64,000 nt of DNA from Gibbula magus (lineage: Eukaryota > Mollusca > Gastropoda > Trochida > Trochidae). Location of the stretch: positions 57,652,989 to 57,716,988 of the forward strand of contig OW388297.1 in assembly GCA_936450465.1 (NCBI GenBank), written 5' to 3'. Below the pieces are notes generated by a model. It had not been told where the DNA came from, ran no database searches, and worked only from the letters and a program-made list of their open reading frames with translations. The position numbers were made by a program, and so were the translations under genes. Numbering within the stretch: position 1 is the first letter of the stretch; every line of letters begins with the position of its first letter. Of the stretch, positions 47,401 to 58,084 are shown piece after piece.

Positions 47401-48494
47401 AAAATGATATATAGATACATGTTTCTTGAAGAGCGATACGTAAGTCCTTTAGCTAGTTTGCCGATTCCCTTCTCTTTTTTTTATCATGATAAGAGACAAT
47501 TACCATGTAAAACAAAACAGACAGTTAGAAGTATTTGTTTCGATTAAAATGCATTCATATTCGCGCTTGTACGGCAAGTAGTGGCGAGTAGGCCACTGCG
47601 CAACGGAAACATAGCTGCGTAGGAGTAACGCTAGTTCCATTTTCCCACTAATTGAATTTACGCTTTCCAGTGTTTTATTCAGGAGCATAGTGGGCCTTTA
47701 AGCAATGAGAAATCTACAAAATCTGTAAAATTCAAACAATACATACTGACCTAATTACACAACATTTTTCAGGAAATAAACTAGACAATGAATCAACAGG
47801 GTTGTCTTATAGGTCTGAAAGTGTCGTAAACTCCCCATCCCCATTCGTTAAATAATCATATCAGAAGAATGGCTATCAGTTTAATGATGCTATGTCCCAA
47901 CAGAACAATATATATACACCCACACCAGTTAATGAGCCGTATTGTGTTACAGGAGATAGCGTCACCGTAACCGTTTGAATAATGAAAAGGTTATCGTTTA
48001 ATAGTATTCAGGAATTGGTAACATTTTCAAAGCTATAATTATACGGCGCAATTAATTTTGCAAGGTTAATTTTGGTTACTGATATGGGAGGAAATATAAG
48101 AATAAGCGTCTCCTCTGAACCTCTGAACCAAGGAATTAAATTAATTTGACAAGGTTAATTTGTGTTACTGATAGGAGATGGCTAACAATGCGTGAGTTTT
48201 AAATCAGCAATAATGACATACTCTGCAAATAGTTTTGTATTTCTTACTTTAGTCAAATTGTTTCATATTGTTTATATTTCTCAAATAGTTTCATATTTTT
48301 AACTTTTGTCAAAAAGGTTTGTTATTTTTTTTTATTGTTTTAAGAGAAATTTGACAAAAAGCATATTTAATTCTCTTGACGTGACATGGTTTCTTTCCCT
48401 TCTGTTATGAGAAGTATAAAAGACTTATGACCCAAAAATAGTAAATAATTTCCAACAGTAAAATTAAGTCCAATAGCATAGCAACCACCTGGGT
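44491..48494. other. Long unassigned stretch
   Basis: Two CpG-containing patches (about 44985-45140 and 47555-47690) have outward ends GCTTAAAGGAGC (44979) and GGGCCTTTAAGC (47692). They could mark a roughly 2.7-kb TTAA-type element, but no transposase frame lies between them. A 30-bp motif (CAAGGTTAATTT, GTTACTGATA) is duplicated at about 48060 and 48150. Confidence 0.35.
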
Positions 48495-48643
48495 TGGAGG
48501 CTCAAGAGGGGTGGCCCAAAGTACGTTTTTTTAGTTTTTAATCAATTATTTATGTGGAAAAAATAGTTACAACCTGTATTATACCTAAAATCAGAGATTT
48601 TATGCAATAAGTACCCTAAGGAGGATCCCCTCTAAAAAAGAAT
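48495..48643 (+). mobile_element. Solo, partial terminal repeat of a DIRS-type element
   Basis: Matches the outer 150 bp of the DIRS right repeat: GAGGCTCAAGAGGGGTGGCC, CAAAGTACGTTTTTTTAG, GTTACAACCTGT, TTTTATGCAATAAGTACCC, GGAGGATCCCCTCTAAAA and the terminal AAAGAAT. The outer end coincides exactly with the TTAA of the adjacent 705-bp MITE. Confidence 0.88.
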
Positions 48644-49347
48644 TAAAGGATGGATGAAATGACATATGGTCCAAATCGAATTTATTAAAATGGGATGTCA
48701 ATTTGACAATTGCTCGATTTTAAATTTCTGAAATCGGTCCATAAATTACTTATATACGGCTTTTTAAAAAAACGCCTGATTTAGCCCCGGCGACCAGAAT
48801 GAAAGTCTGCGGGGGTGTGACCCGTGAAGGGATGACTTCTGTGACGTATGTGGAGGAATTTGATTTTCAGCGATAGTCACAATTCAACGTAATTTCGCAA
48901 CATTTTGATTGTTAATTTCACAAAGATATCTTCAATAAACCAACTTAAATTTCCCATATATCGAATGTTTAGATATCCAACTAGGTAATTCCGCAGATGA
49001 CAATTACACAATTATTACATAAACATGTCTTTTTGGCGATGTAATACACCTCATAAATTCATTTAGCGGCAGTGATAATTATCATTAATTAATTAACGAG
49101 ACATCGGCGGAGAAGCTATCTAGCCGCCCCGTCTATCGCTTATCACAGTCACGCCTCAGTGAGCATTTTCAAAAGGTTTCGCCAAACAAATTGCGATAGT
49201 GTTAAAATGGGTGAATTAAAATCGTCTTAATTATCAATTGCAAGTGTATATTGTCTCGATTTTATGCTCAATTGATTCCGATATACAATATACGTAGAGG
49301 TAATCATCTGTCATTCTTGAGAAAAATGCATTTCATCTATCCTTTAA
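48643..49347 (-). mobile_element. 705-bp MITE with TTAA ends (copy 2, inverted)
   Basis: Reverse complement of the element at 17001-17705 over its whole length and of equal length, with scattered substitutions and small compensating indels. TTAA lies at 48643-48646 and 49344-49347. Terminal repeats are TTAAAGGATGGATGAAATG and, inverted, TTAAAGGATAGATGAAATG. Confidence 0.85.
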
Positions 49348-50754
49348 CACTTAATGCTTCTTAATTTGTTCAGTATCTAAAAGCCAATGATTTATAGCAA
49401 TCTTCTACAAGTGCTTCTGTGTTGTATTCTCATATGTACTGCACATATATTATTTTGTAACTTATTTCTTTCATGATTTTTTCATCATACATATTATATA
49501 AGGTGTAAATTAAATTATTTAGCCCTTTTATAGAATCTCCAACAATGATTTAAAAAATTGGGAGAAAATGCATCTCAAAATCCCCAATCAAAATGTTGCC
49601 AAATGTATTAAACAAACTAAAATCATATGATAGAAAAAATATATTTTAATTAAATTATGTGTCTGTTTCGCAACTTAAAAACTTAAAAACCTTAATTTAC
49701 ACTAGTTCATAGTTGCTTTTTTACCTCCTGTCCTAGACATTTGGTCCAAAACATTAATAAAACATATTAATTAATTCATATAGTGAGGCCTAAGATCTTA
49801 ATTATTAATTTGAAAAACAACATTAAGATATTGACTAAATTTTCCCAAAAATAGTGAAATATATATGAGTGAATAATTAGAGGAAAATGACAGCAAATGA
49901 GTCAGTGAAAAAATCCATTTCATGTCAAAATAATTTTTGAAAAAATTTTCGATGTAAATTTCCTTCTGTTATTCGTATCAGACCAGCATACCAGAACAAA
50001 TAACTCCATGATTAACGGACATAAAAATAATTAGTAAAGTCCATCTATCACATGAAATGATTTACAAAATCCTCTGTGGACTTGTGATCTGTCATAACGA
50101 CCAGATGTGGGGTCAAACTTTGAACCTGAATTTCCCTTCACACAAGTCAGGTTAACAAGGGTTGCGAACCTAGATCCGACAGCCAATCATAGGATACCAT
50201 GAACTGGTCAACCAATCAGTGATCACGAAATGTCCTTTGAACAAAGGAGGTTCCTATGGTAGGTGACATTGTCAGATCACACAAAACAAAGGTCATGTAA
50301 CAGTAGTTTTCACGTTCATGTTCCCTAAACATAAATTTAGCTTCAGACCAACTTGAAACAAATTAAATGAAAATGATCACTATTTCTCCATAATATCTCC
50401 AGACTTGCCTTTGACACATCTACAAAATATATCATTCCGTATTTTTCAATACAATTTGCTGGATACACTCCCTGTCTTATTTTTCAATATTTCACATCCA
50501 GCTATTGTTTTAGAAAACGTATTTAAGGGCCTTGGAGACAGTCTACCATTATTCTCAGTCTTGCTTCCTCCCAGCTGAGAAATTAGGATGGTCTTGTTTG
50601 GGCAGACATGAATGAGATGAAATTAATGATAAATTTATTCATGTTTTGATGCGTCCCGTCCATGGAGGGTCACACAGAAAACAAAAGCAATGTCTTGGGA
50701 CAGAAACTGAAGAATAGAACGTCATTGTTCATGTTAATTAACCCTTCTGATGCT
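49348..50754. other. Unassigned AT-rich stretch
   Basis: No gene or element recognised. Confidence 0.4.
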
Positions 50755-51318
50755 TTAAAGTGACTGTTCTATCACCAGTATCAGCCATCTTGATTTTTTG
50801 TGCATTGTACGCGAAATGAAAACCAGCAGTATTTTTACTAATTTCACATTTTTTTAATAATACAACACAAACATTTATAGAATATACATAAAGTAACTAT
50901 TTATCAAATTGTCAAAAATAAAGTCATTAAAATATGACCCTAAGTGATTCAATTGGTTTGTGTAATAACCATGTATTAATAACATATACCCCCCGGTATG
51001 TTTAAACAGGAATATCCTCTCAAATGTTTCCACAAAAAATACCCTGAAAGAACCCTCATTTAAAAGCTTCTATAGCAACAATGCATACAGCACCGTGACT
51101 GTGAAAGGGTTAAAGAGACTGTACAAGAGTATTTAGAGTTAAGCAATATTCATAGAGGATACAAGTTTTTACATTTTTGTTGTTAAACACACTTGATTTG
51201 AATCAAATTGATTAGATTGTTTCTTATGAGCATCAAATCTTTGAGAATTATGCAAAGGTGAATGTACTGTAAAATGTCCTTGTCATAAAAAACTAACATT
51301 GTGGGAATGTCCCTTTAA
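50755..51318. mobile_element. Possible TTAA-flanked repeat
   Basis: TTAA at 50755-50758 (TTAAAGTGACTGTTC) and 51315-51318 (inverted TTAAAGGGACATTCC) gives weak terminal repeats. The interior shares blocks (AACAGGAATATCC, TCCACAAAAAATACCC) with 18774-19263. The boundaries are tentative. Confidence 0.4.
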
Positions 51319-52340
51319 ATGAAAACGCAGTAACATTTTAGATATGGGATGGTCTTGGATAGGCCTTAGAGGAAAAGTAACTCATGTGGAAAGTTGGTAA
51401 GATTTATATGACGACCTCACAAAGAAAGACTAAAGATTATTTATAGAGTAACATTCTCATAAATGGCCTTTTGTCATTTCGAGGTAACAAATCTAGAGTC
51501 TATCAATTAAACGAAAAGTGTGTACAAAGCAAGCTAATATTATTCACAATTCTATATTTCTTAAGCCGTAACTATTAACTATTAAAGAATGTGATCTTAT
51601 GACTTTGTTAAACAGGAAATATCTTTCTGGATCTTATTTCAAATTGAGTGTCAGTGAGTATTTAAGATAAGTGAATGCTGCAATAAGTAAATCATCAACA
51701 TAACAGCACGATGATGAAACCAAAGTGACAATGAATACAAACATGTAGTATTATAACACTCATTAATTCATAAGTACCAACATTGCTGAATGGCCAGTTC
51801 ACAGAAATGACGACTGGTTAAAAAGGAATCCATGGTTGACAATGGCTAGAAATAGCAAGGCCATTGCTGAATATTACTCCCGTCATTCTGAGGGGCCGAT
51901 TTACAGGATTCATTACTCTTCAACAAAGGCTACTGGTTTTACAACAGCCATGTTGAATGTTATCAGACTCAGATCAAGGGTTCTATTCTACTCGTGTTCT
52001 TATTTTTTAGTATTTTGTAAAAATACTTCAACTCCTATTTATTTTCATCCCAGCGATCTTAATTAAGCGACAAGATGTATTTGAAAACTAATCAATGAAA
52101 AACTAGAAATATTCAAACCCTCCCAGTAAAGTCATGTTTACACAAGAGGCTGTTTCTCACTCTGAAGTCATTGGTACGAGCACTGCCGACAGATTAGTGA
52201 TGGAAACGAGGGGGAATATTGAAGCGGGAGAGAACATTGCTTGATTAGCTTACTAAGTTAGCCATTGTCTGACATCATGGCTGGGACTTCTTGACCAGTT
52301 CTGTCTCCCAGCAGTCAGAGAGGGAGACACGGAGAACTGT
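51319..52340. other. Unassigned stretch
   Basis: No gene or element recognised. Confidence 0.4.
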
Positions 52341-52620
52341 GGTAGACTCTGGTAGTAGATAGTTAGTAGACTCTGGTTGCAGACGCTGGTTGTAGGCTCA
52401 AGGTATAGACTCAAGGAATAGACTTCGGTTGTAGTACTTACGCTGACAGTAAAAGTAGTAGATTGTTAGTAGACTCTGGTAGTAGATTGTAAGTAGACTC
52501 TGGTAGTAGACACTGGGAGTAGACACTGGGAATAGATTCAAGAAATAGACTTTGGGAGTAGACGCTGACAGTAGACTCAGAGTAGATTCTGGCAGCAGAG
52601 TTTGGCAATAGACTCACAGA
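52341..52620. repeat. Degenerate short tandem repeat (GTAGACTCTGG-like)
   Basis: Many imperfect copies of a unit of about 15-20 bp built on TAGACTCTGGTAG and its variants (TAGACACTGGGAG, TAGACTCAAGGAA). Irregular spacing suggests an old array that has diverged. Confidence 0.75.
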
Positions 52621-53857
52621 GGGATGAGCAGAGCAGCATGTTCACGGTAAAGAGGTCGTCCAGAAATCCTTCTGTCATCTGCAGTTGTAGTTAAAGCCTA
52701 GTAGTCGCTCTATAAACTGAGGTACAATGTTCCATTGAACATGGGAGCAGACCAAGACGCCCAGGGCAGAAATAATCCACATCCCTTTATAAATCAATGG
52801 AGAGGTTCAGCTATATACTGATCCAACAACTACCATCTTTATGAAGATGGGAGAAAGGTCAGCTTAGGGGGCTCAAGACTATATGCTAACATGGAGAAGA
52901 TGTTATACTTTATTTGTCAGTAGAGGAGTGTTAATTGTGAGGCCAGACATATATCCATTCTAATTTCCATCAAATATTCTGTAAGACCTGTGATGTCGGG
53001 AGGAAGAGCTATACAGACAAAACTGTTTCAGGACTACAAAATACATCATGGATGTCTAATATTTCCTCTGGAGGCCAAATCAAAAGAAACAGACCTGTTC
53101 TAGAATAGCTTTATGGATATGTGTATTTAATGGCTTTTTAAACGGATTATGCAAATCAAATTTAGCAAGTCAAATTTTCTGAAATTTCTTTTTGTATAAA
53201 TTTGTTTTGACTGAAAACATGATTTTTTTGTTTAAAATTGTTAACATTAGGGATTTTTTATCTAAAGATGTGGAGAGTATCTGTAGAATAACGAGCTTGA
53301 CCATTAGACCTTTTAACTGGTCAGCACAGACTCTAGTGACCAACAAAAGAAGTGCAGACCTCCCATCATGATGTCATAATTAGTAGCAGGGAGACAGCAT
53401 GTCACCAAACCTTGTGAAACGTCATGCAACCCAGCCAGCCAAATCCCATAATCTGCGTAATCCGTGTAATTTACGGGTAAAGATGATCCCCCATTGACAG
53501 CCATAGAAAAGGGGGAGTGAGGGGATTCCGGGGTCTCTTCTTGCCCTTTGTTTCCCAGACTGCGAGGTGACAGGGGTCAACATTATGGGGAGAAATAAAG
53601 GAATTTCTCTATTCATGCAGGGGCTCAGTCAATGAGCTGTCAACCAGGCTTATCTTCTTGACCAACGGTAGTGCTTCTTAATTAGGCTGGGAGTTCTCCA
53701 CCTCATGCTGTTTCTCAATGATCAGAGTAGATGGACAAAATGACTCATGACTCATACGATGGGAGGGATCCTCACGAAAAAAACAAATACTATAATTTGG
53801 CTGAATTGTTTATTTATGAATATATGATTTGCCTCTATGATTTTGCTGTATTAAAAA
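52621..53857. other. Unassigned stretch
   Basis: No gene or element recognised. From about 53820 degenerate satellite-like fragments begin (CTATGATTTTGCTG). Confidence 0.4.
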
Positions 53858-55540
53858 GCCTCTGTTACACTATGATTTGACTGAAACAAGTTACGATAAC
53901 CCTCTGTTACACTATTATTTGACTGAAACGATAACCCTCTGTTACACTATGATTTGACTGAAACGATAACCCTCTGTTACACTATGATTTGACTGAAATG
54001 ATAACCCTCCGTTTCACCATGATTTGACTGAAACGATAACCCTCTGTTTCACCATGATTTGACTGAAACGATAACCCTCTGATACACTATGATTTGACTG
54101 AAATGATAACCCTCCGTTTCACCATGATTTGACTGAAACGATAACCCTCCGATACACTATGATTTGACTGAAACGATAACCCTCTGATAGACTATGATTT
54201 AACTGTAACGATAACCCTCTATTAGACTATGATTTAACTGTAACGATAACCCTCTGATACACTATGATTTGACTGAAACGATAACCCTCTGATACACTAT
54301 GATTTGACTGAAACGATAACCCTCTGATAGACTATGATTTGACTGAAACAATAACCCTCTGATAGACTATGTTTGACTGAAATGATAACCCTCTGATAGA
54401 CTATGTTTAACTGAAACGATAACCCTCTGATACACTATGTTTGACTGAAACGATAACCCTCTGATACACTATGATTTGACTGAAACAATAACCCTCTGAT
54501 AGACTATGTTTGACTGAAACGATAACCCTCTGATAGACTATGTTTAACTGAAACGATAACCCTCTGATAGACTATGTTTGACTGAAACGATAACCCTCTG
54601 ATACACTATGATTTGACTGAAACGATAACCCTCTGATACACTATGATTTGACTGAAACGATAACCCTCTGATACACTATGATTTGACTGAAACAATAACC
54701 CTCTGATAGACTATGTTTGACTGAAACGATAACCCTCTGATAGACTATGTTTGACTGAAACGATAACCCTCTGATAGACTATGTTTGACTGAAACGATAA
54801 CCCTCTGATAGACTATGTTTGACTGAAACAATAACCCTCTGATACACTATGATTTGACTGAAATGATAACCCTCTGATACACTATGATTTGACTGAAATG
54901 ATAACCCTCTGATACACTATGATTTGACTGAAATGATAACCCTCTGATACACTATGATTTGACTGAAACGATAACCCTCCGATACACTATGTTTGACTGA
55001 AACGATAACCCTCTGATAGACTATGTTTGACTGAAACGATAACCCTCTGATAGACTATGATTTGACTGAAACGATAACCCTCTGATAGACTATGTTTGAC
55101 TGAAACGATAACCCTCTGATAGACTATGTTTGACTGAAACAATAACCCTCTGATACACTATGATTTGACTGAAACGATAACCCTCTGATAGACTATGTTT
55201 GACTGAAACGATAACCCTCTGATAGACTATGTTTGACTGAAACGATAACCCTCCGATACACTATGATTTGACTGAAATGATAACCCTCTGATACACTATG
55301 ATTTGACTGAAATGATAACCCTCTGATACACTATGATTTGACTGAAACGATAACCCTCTGATACACTATGATTTGACTGAAACGATAACCCTCTGATACA
55401 CTATGATTTGACTGAAACGATAACCCTCTGATACACTATGATTTGACTGAAACGATAACCCTCCAATTTTCTATGATTTGGCTGAAAGATGTTACTCTCT
55501 AATTATCTATGATATGATTTAACCCTTTGATACTTTATAA
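53858..55540. repeat. Satellite of 34/35-bp units, roughly 48 copies
   Basis: The main unit is GATAACCCTCTGATACACTA followed by TGATTTGACTGAAAC (35 bp). A 34-bp variant has TAGACTATGTTTGAC. The two variants occur in runs and alternating blocks, and a Thr-to-Ile-like C/T change (AAACG against AAATG) recurs in groups, pointing to unequal exchange. Both edges decay gradually (first units near 53858, last near 55540). It is AT-rich with no stable frame. I see no transposon end attached. Confidence 0.95.
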
Positions 55541-56289
55541 TCTGAACCTCTCCATAAAAGCAACTATTCATGACGATCTGAACATTCAATATTTCAGGCG
55601 AACACACTGATGAAAGATTGTTACTCATCATGGTAGTACATTTATACACAAAGATCTACAAATATTTCATTAATGTTCAGATCACAGAATTAACATCAGT
55701 ATTAGTTCACACAACAATTTATTTACTGATCGGCACAAATTTCCACAAACAAAACGCAGCATGCTAGCAAAGTGTACTAGTTTCATGCATTTAACCTCGA
55801 TAAAAAGGTCAGAAAAAAACCAGCAAACCCACTGACAGTCTCGTGCTTGGATGCATACTGGATAATTACTGGATTGAAGGAAAGGGCAAATTGAAAGATG
55901 AATTTTCAAATGCAATACATTTACGAGAATACATTCACTCATGCATCCAACATTGATAGGAGTGAATAGCCACCCCCTACAATTCATGCGATTTGCTTCA
56001 GAAAGGAAATTTGAAACTCAAAGGTACTTAAATACAGTGTTGACTGAATTAGAGATATTTAAATACAGTACAAAGAGGTGGCTCATGTCACAATAGACTG
56101 TATGATGGTCTGCCAAATATTTTTAAATTTTTAAATTAAAACTTTAAAATGATGAAATGCATTAAATAAATATACTATATTAATTTTATTTCTCAGCGAG
56201 ATATATTAGCTTATCATATATGGTAACCGTATCATAAGTATTAATTCTCTGGCTGATTGATTTAGTATATACTATATATAGGAATAAAT
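55541..56289. other. Unassigned stretch next to the DIRS element
   Basis: AT-rich, no gene recognised. The 101-codon minus-strand frame (55682-55987) lacks any known domain. Confidence 0.4.
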
Positions 56290-56516
56290 TCGAACAAACC
56301 TGTATAGGTTCCAGATTCTTTGAAGAGGATCCTCCTTGGGGTACTTATTGCATAAAATCCTAGATTTTAGATATATGACAGGTTGTAACTATATTTTCCA
56401 CATAAAATTAGTTAAAAAACTAAAAAAACGTACTTTGGGTCACCCCTTTCGAGCCTCACCCCTTACGGTTGTCATGCAACCAAGGGCGGTAACTCTAACC
56501 TCACCACTTTCCAATC
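56290..56516 (-). repeat. Left inverted terminal repeat of the DIRS element
   Basis: From GGATCCTCCTTGGGGTAC (56328) to CACTTTCCAATC (56516) it is the reverse complement of 62702-62895, with very few differences. The outermost part (TCGAACAAACCTGTATAGG, 56290-56327) is unique to this end. It lies downstream of the coding frames. Confidence 0.95.
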
Positions 56517-56554
56517 CAGTCATGCAGGCTGAATGAAGGGGAGGTGGGTGGCCC

Positions 56555-56652
56555 TACCCCAAGGAGGATCCTCTTCAAAGAATCTGGAACCTATACAGGT
56601 TTGTTCGATTCTTTTTCAGAAGGGATCCTCCTTGGGGTACTTATTGCATAAG
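56555..56652 (-). other. Internal complementary region of the DIRS element
   Basis: The sequence to about 56608 is the reverse complement of the extreme left end (CTTCAAAGAATCTGGAACC, CAGGTTTGTTCGA). From there on it is the reverse complement of the extreme right end (ATTCTTTTTCAGAAGGGATC). The two ends meet at 56607-56609. In DIRS elements this segment is thought to align both ends so that the first-strand cDNA can be closed into a circle. Confidence 0.95.
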
Positions 56653-57019
56653 ACAGACTCCCAAAGATTAAATCAATGGCAGTGGCATTCAGACTGCACC
56701 CGAAGGCGCAAAACGAAGTACAAGAGATTACTCACCCAAAGTACAAAAATGGATCCACCATGGGCTATAACCTCAATGACCTGGGGATTACGTGGCGCAC
56801 TCTCAGTCGCCTTACAGGTCTGAAAACCCCGCCCCCCCCCCCCTTTTTTGAAAGAGAGAAGATGAGGACAAAAAATCCCATAGCAAAGATCACCCCACGG
56901 GAGTCCTCAGCCGGGGAAATAACCGTGGGATAAAGGACTTGGGCCCTTAGTATCAACGGATATTAGTGGCGTTAGTTAATAATTAAAAACAACAGATCGA
57001 CCAACCCTCATCAGCTCAT

Positions 57020-58084
57020 TCAGCTAGGGGGTTGACGACTCTGCCCACCGGAGAGAACTGTCTGACCAAACCGAGCACGCTCGCCCGAGAGCCTGTCGAG
57101 TTGGTAATGACGAATGAACGTGCTAGGCTGGCTCCAGATAGCAGCGGAGCAGATCTCTTCGATAGGCAGGGCCGCTGCGTACGCCTTGGACGTCGCGACT
57201 GCCCTAACCGAATGAGCCTTGAGGTCACCTGGGGGCTCACGGCCCTTGTGAACATACGCTAAGCATATTGCCGAGACAATCCATCTCGAGATTGACTGTT
57301 TGGAGGCGGGCAAACCTTGTTTACCTCCACCGTAACAGCAGAAAAGCTGACTATCCCTACGGATAGAGGCTGTTCTCTTAACATATGCTCTCAAGGTCCT
57401 ACGCACGTCTAGGATGTGATCGTGCGAGGCCTGAGAGCCCGAAGCTGCCGGCTGTCTAAGCGCGGGCAATTCAATGGGGGCCGACACATGAAAGGAGTGG
57501 GCCACTTTTGGCCGGTAGGAGTCTGGCAGCCTGATACTGACTCTGTCCCTGTGGAAGACTGTGAGATCGGGATCGGCGGACATAGCATGTATGTCGCCTA
57601 CCCGTCTGCCAGACGCCACCGCCACTAGAAAAGCTGCCTTCCAGGTCAATAACTGGAGAGACAGTGAAGACAAATCCCTGAACCTAGGCCCCGATAGCCA
57701 ATCGAGGACTATTGAAAGGTCCCACACTGGGCTGATCCGCCTCACAGGAGGCCGGATCCTGTCCACGCCTGCTAAAAAACGCTGGACCAATGGATGGGCA
57801 CCCAAAAGAGCGCCGTCCACCGGGACATGAAAGGCTGAAATAGCCGTGGAGTAACCTCTGACAGTCGGTGCGGCCAAGCCCGCATCCAATCTAGACTGCA
57901 GAAACTCCAGGACCAACACTAGATCTGCAGAAAAGGGATCGAGTACGTCCCTATCTGCACACCAGCGCGAATAGCAGGCCCATCTATCTTCATACTGAAT
58001 GTTCGTTGAATCCCTCCTCGAAGCCAGTATTGTGTCTGCAACTCGTGCAGGAATACCGCTACTTTGGAGGCGATTCCGGACAGA
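57020..58084 (-). CDS. Tyrosine recombinase domain of the DIRS element
   Basis: Catalyses insertion of circular element DNA by site-specific strand exchange through a 3'-phosphotyrosine. The frame stays open from 60106, but only the last 354 codons (from about 58084) look like protein. Numbered from 60106: helical N-terminal DNA-binding region about 675-790 (LQSSGIPARVADTI, APTVRGYSTAISAFH), catalytic Arg835 in ASGRRVGDI, the HxxR motif H965-SV-R968, Trp991 in place of the second His, and nucleophile Tyr1001 in FIRHYQLD. The set is complete and fits DIRS recombinases. It overlaps the reverse-transcriptase frame by about 165 bases in the -1 frame. There is no ATG at the domain start, so it must be made by frameshift, splicing or re-initiation. 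The upstream 670 codons are an out-of-frame shadow. Stop codon TGA at 57022-57020. Confidence 0.92.
   Translation of the reverse strand, partial: SVRNRLQSSGIPARVADTILASRRDSTNIQYEDRWACYSRWCADRDVLDPFSADLVLVLEFLQSRLDAGLAAPTVRGYSTAISAFHVPVDGALLGAHPLVQRFLAGVDRIRPPVRRISPVWDLSIVLDWLSGPRFRDLSSLSLQLLTWKAAFLVAVASGRRVGDIHAMSADPDLTVFHRDRVSIRLPDSYRPKVAHSFHVSAPIELPALRQPAASGSQASHDHILDVRRTLRAYVKRTASIRRDSQLFCCYGGGKQGLPASKQSISRWIVSAICLAYVHKGREPPGDLKAHSVRAVATSKAYAAALPIEEICSAAIWSQPSTFIRHYQLDRLSGERARFGQTVLSGGQSRQPPS

Noticed and set aside
53858..55540. Interstitial telomeric repeat (TAACCC in each unit)
   Set aside because: Only one TAACCC occurs per 34/35-bp unit, with no consecutive hexamers.
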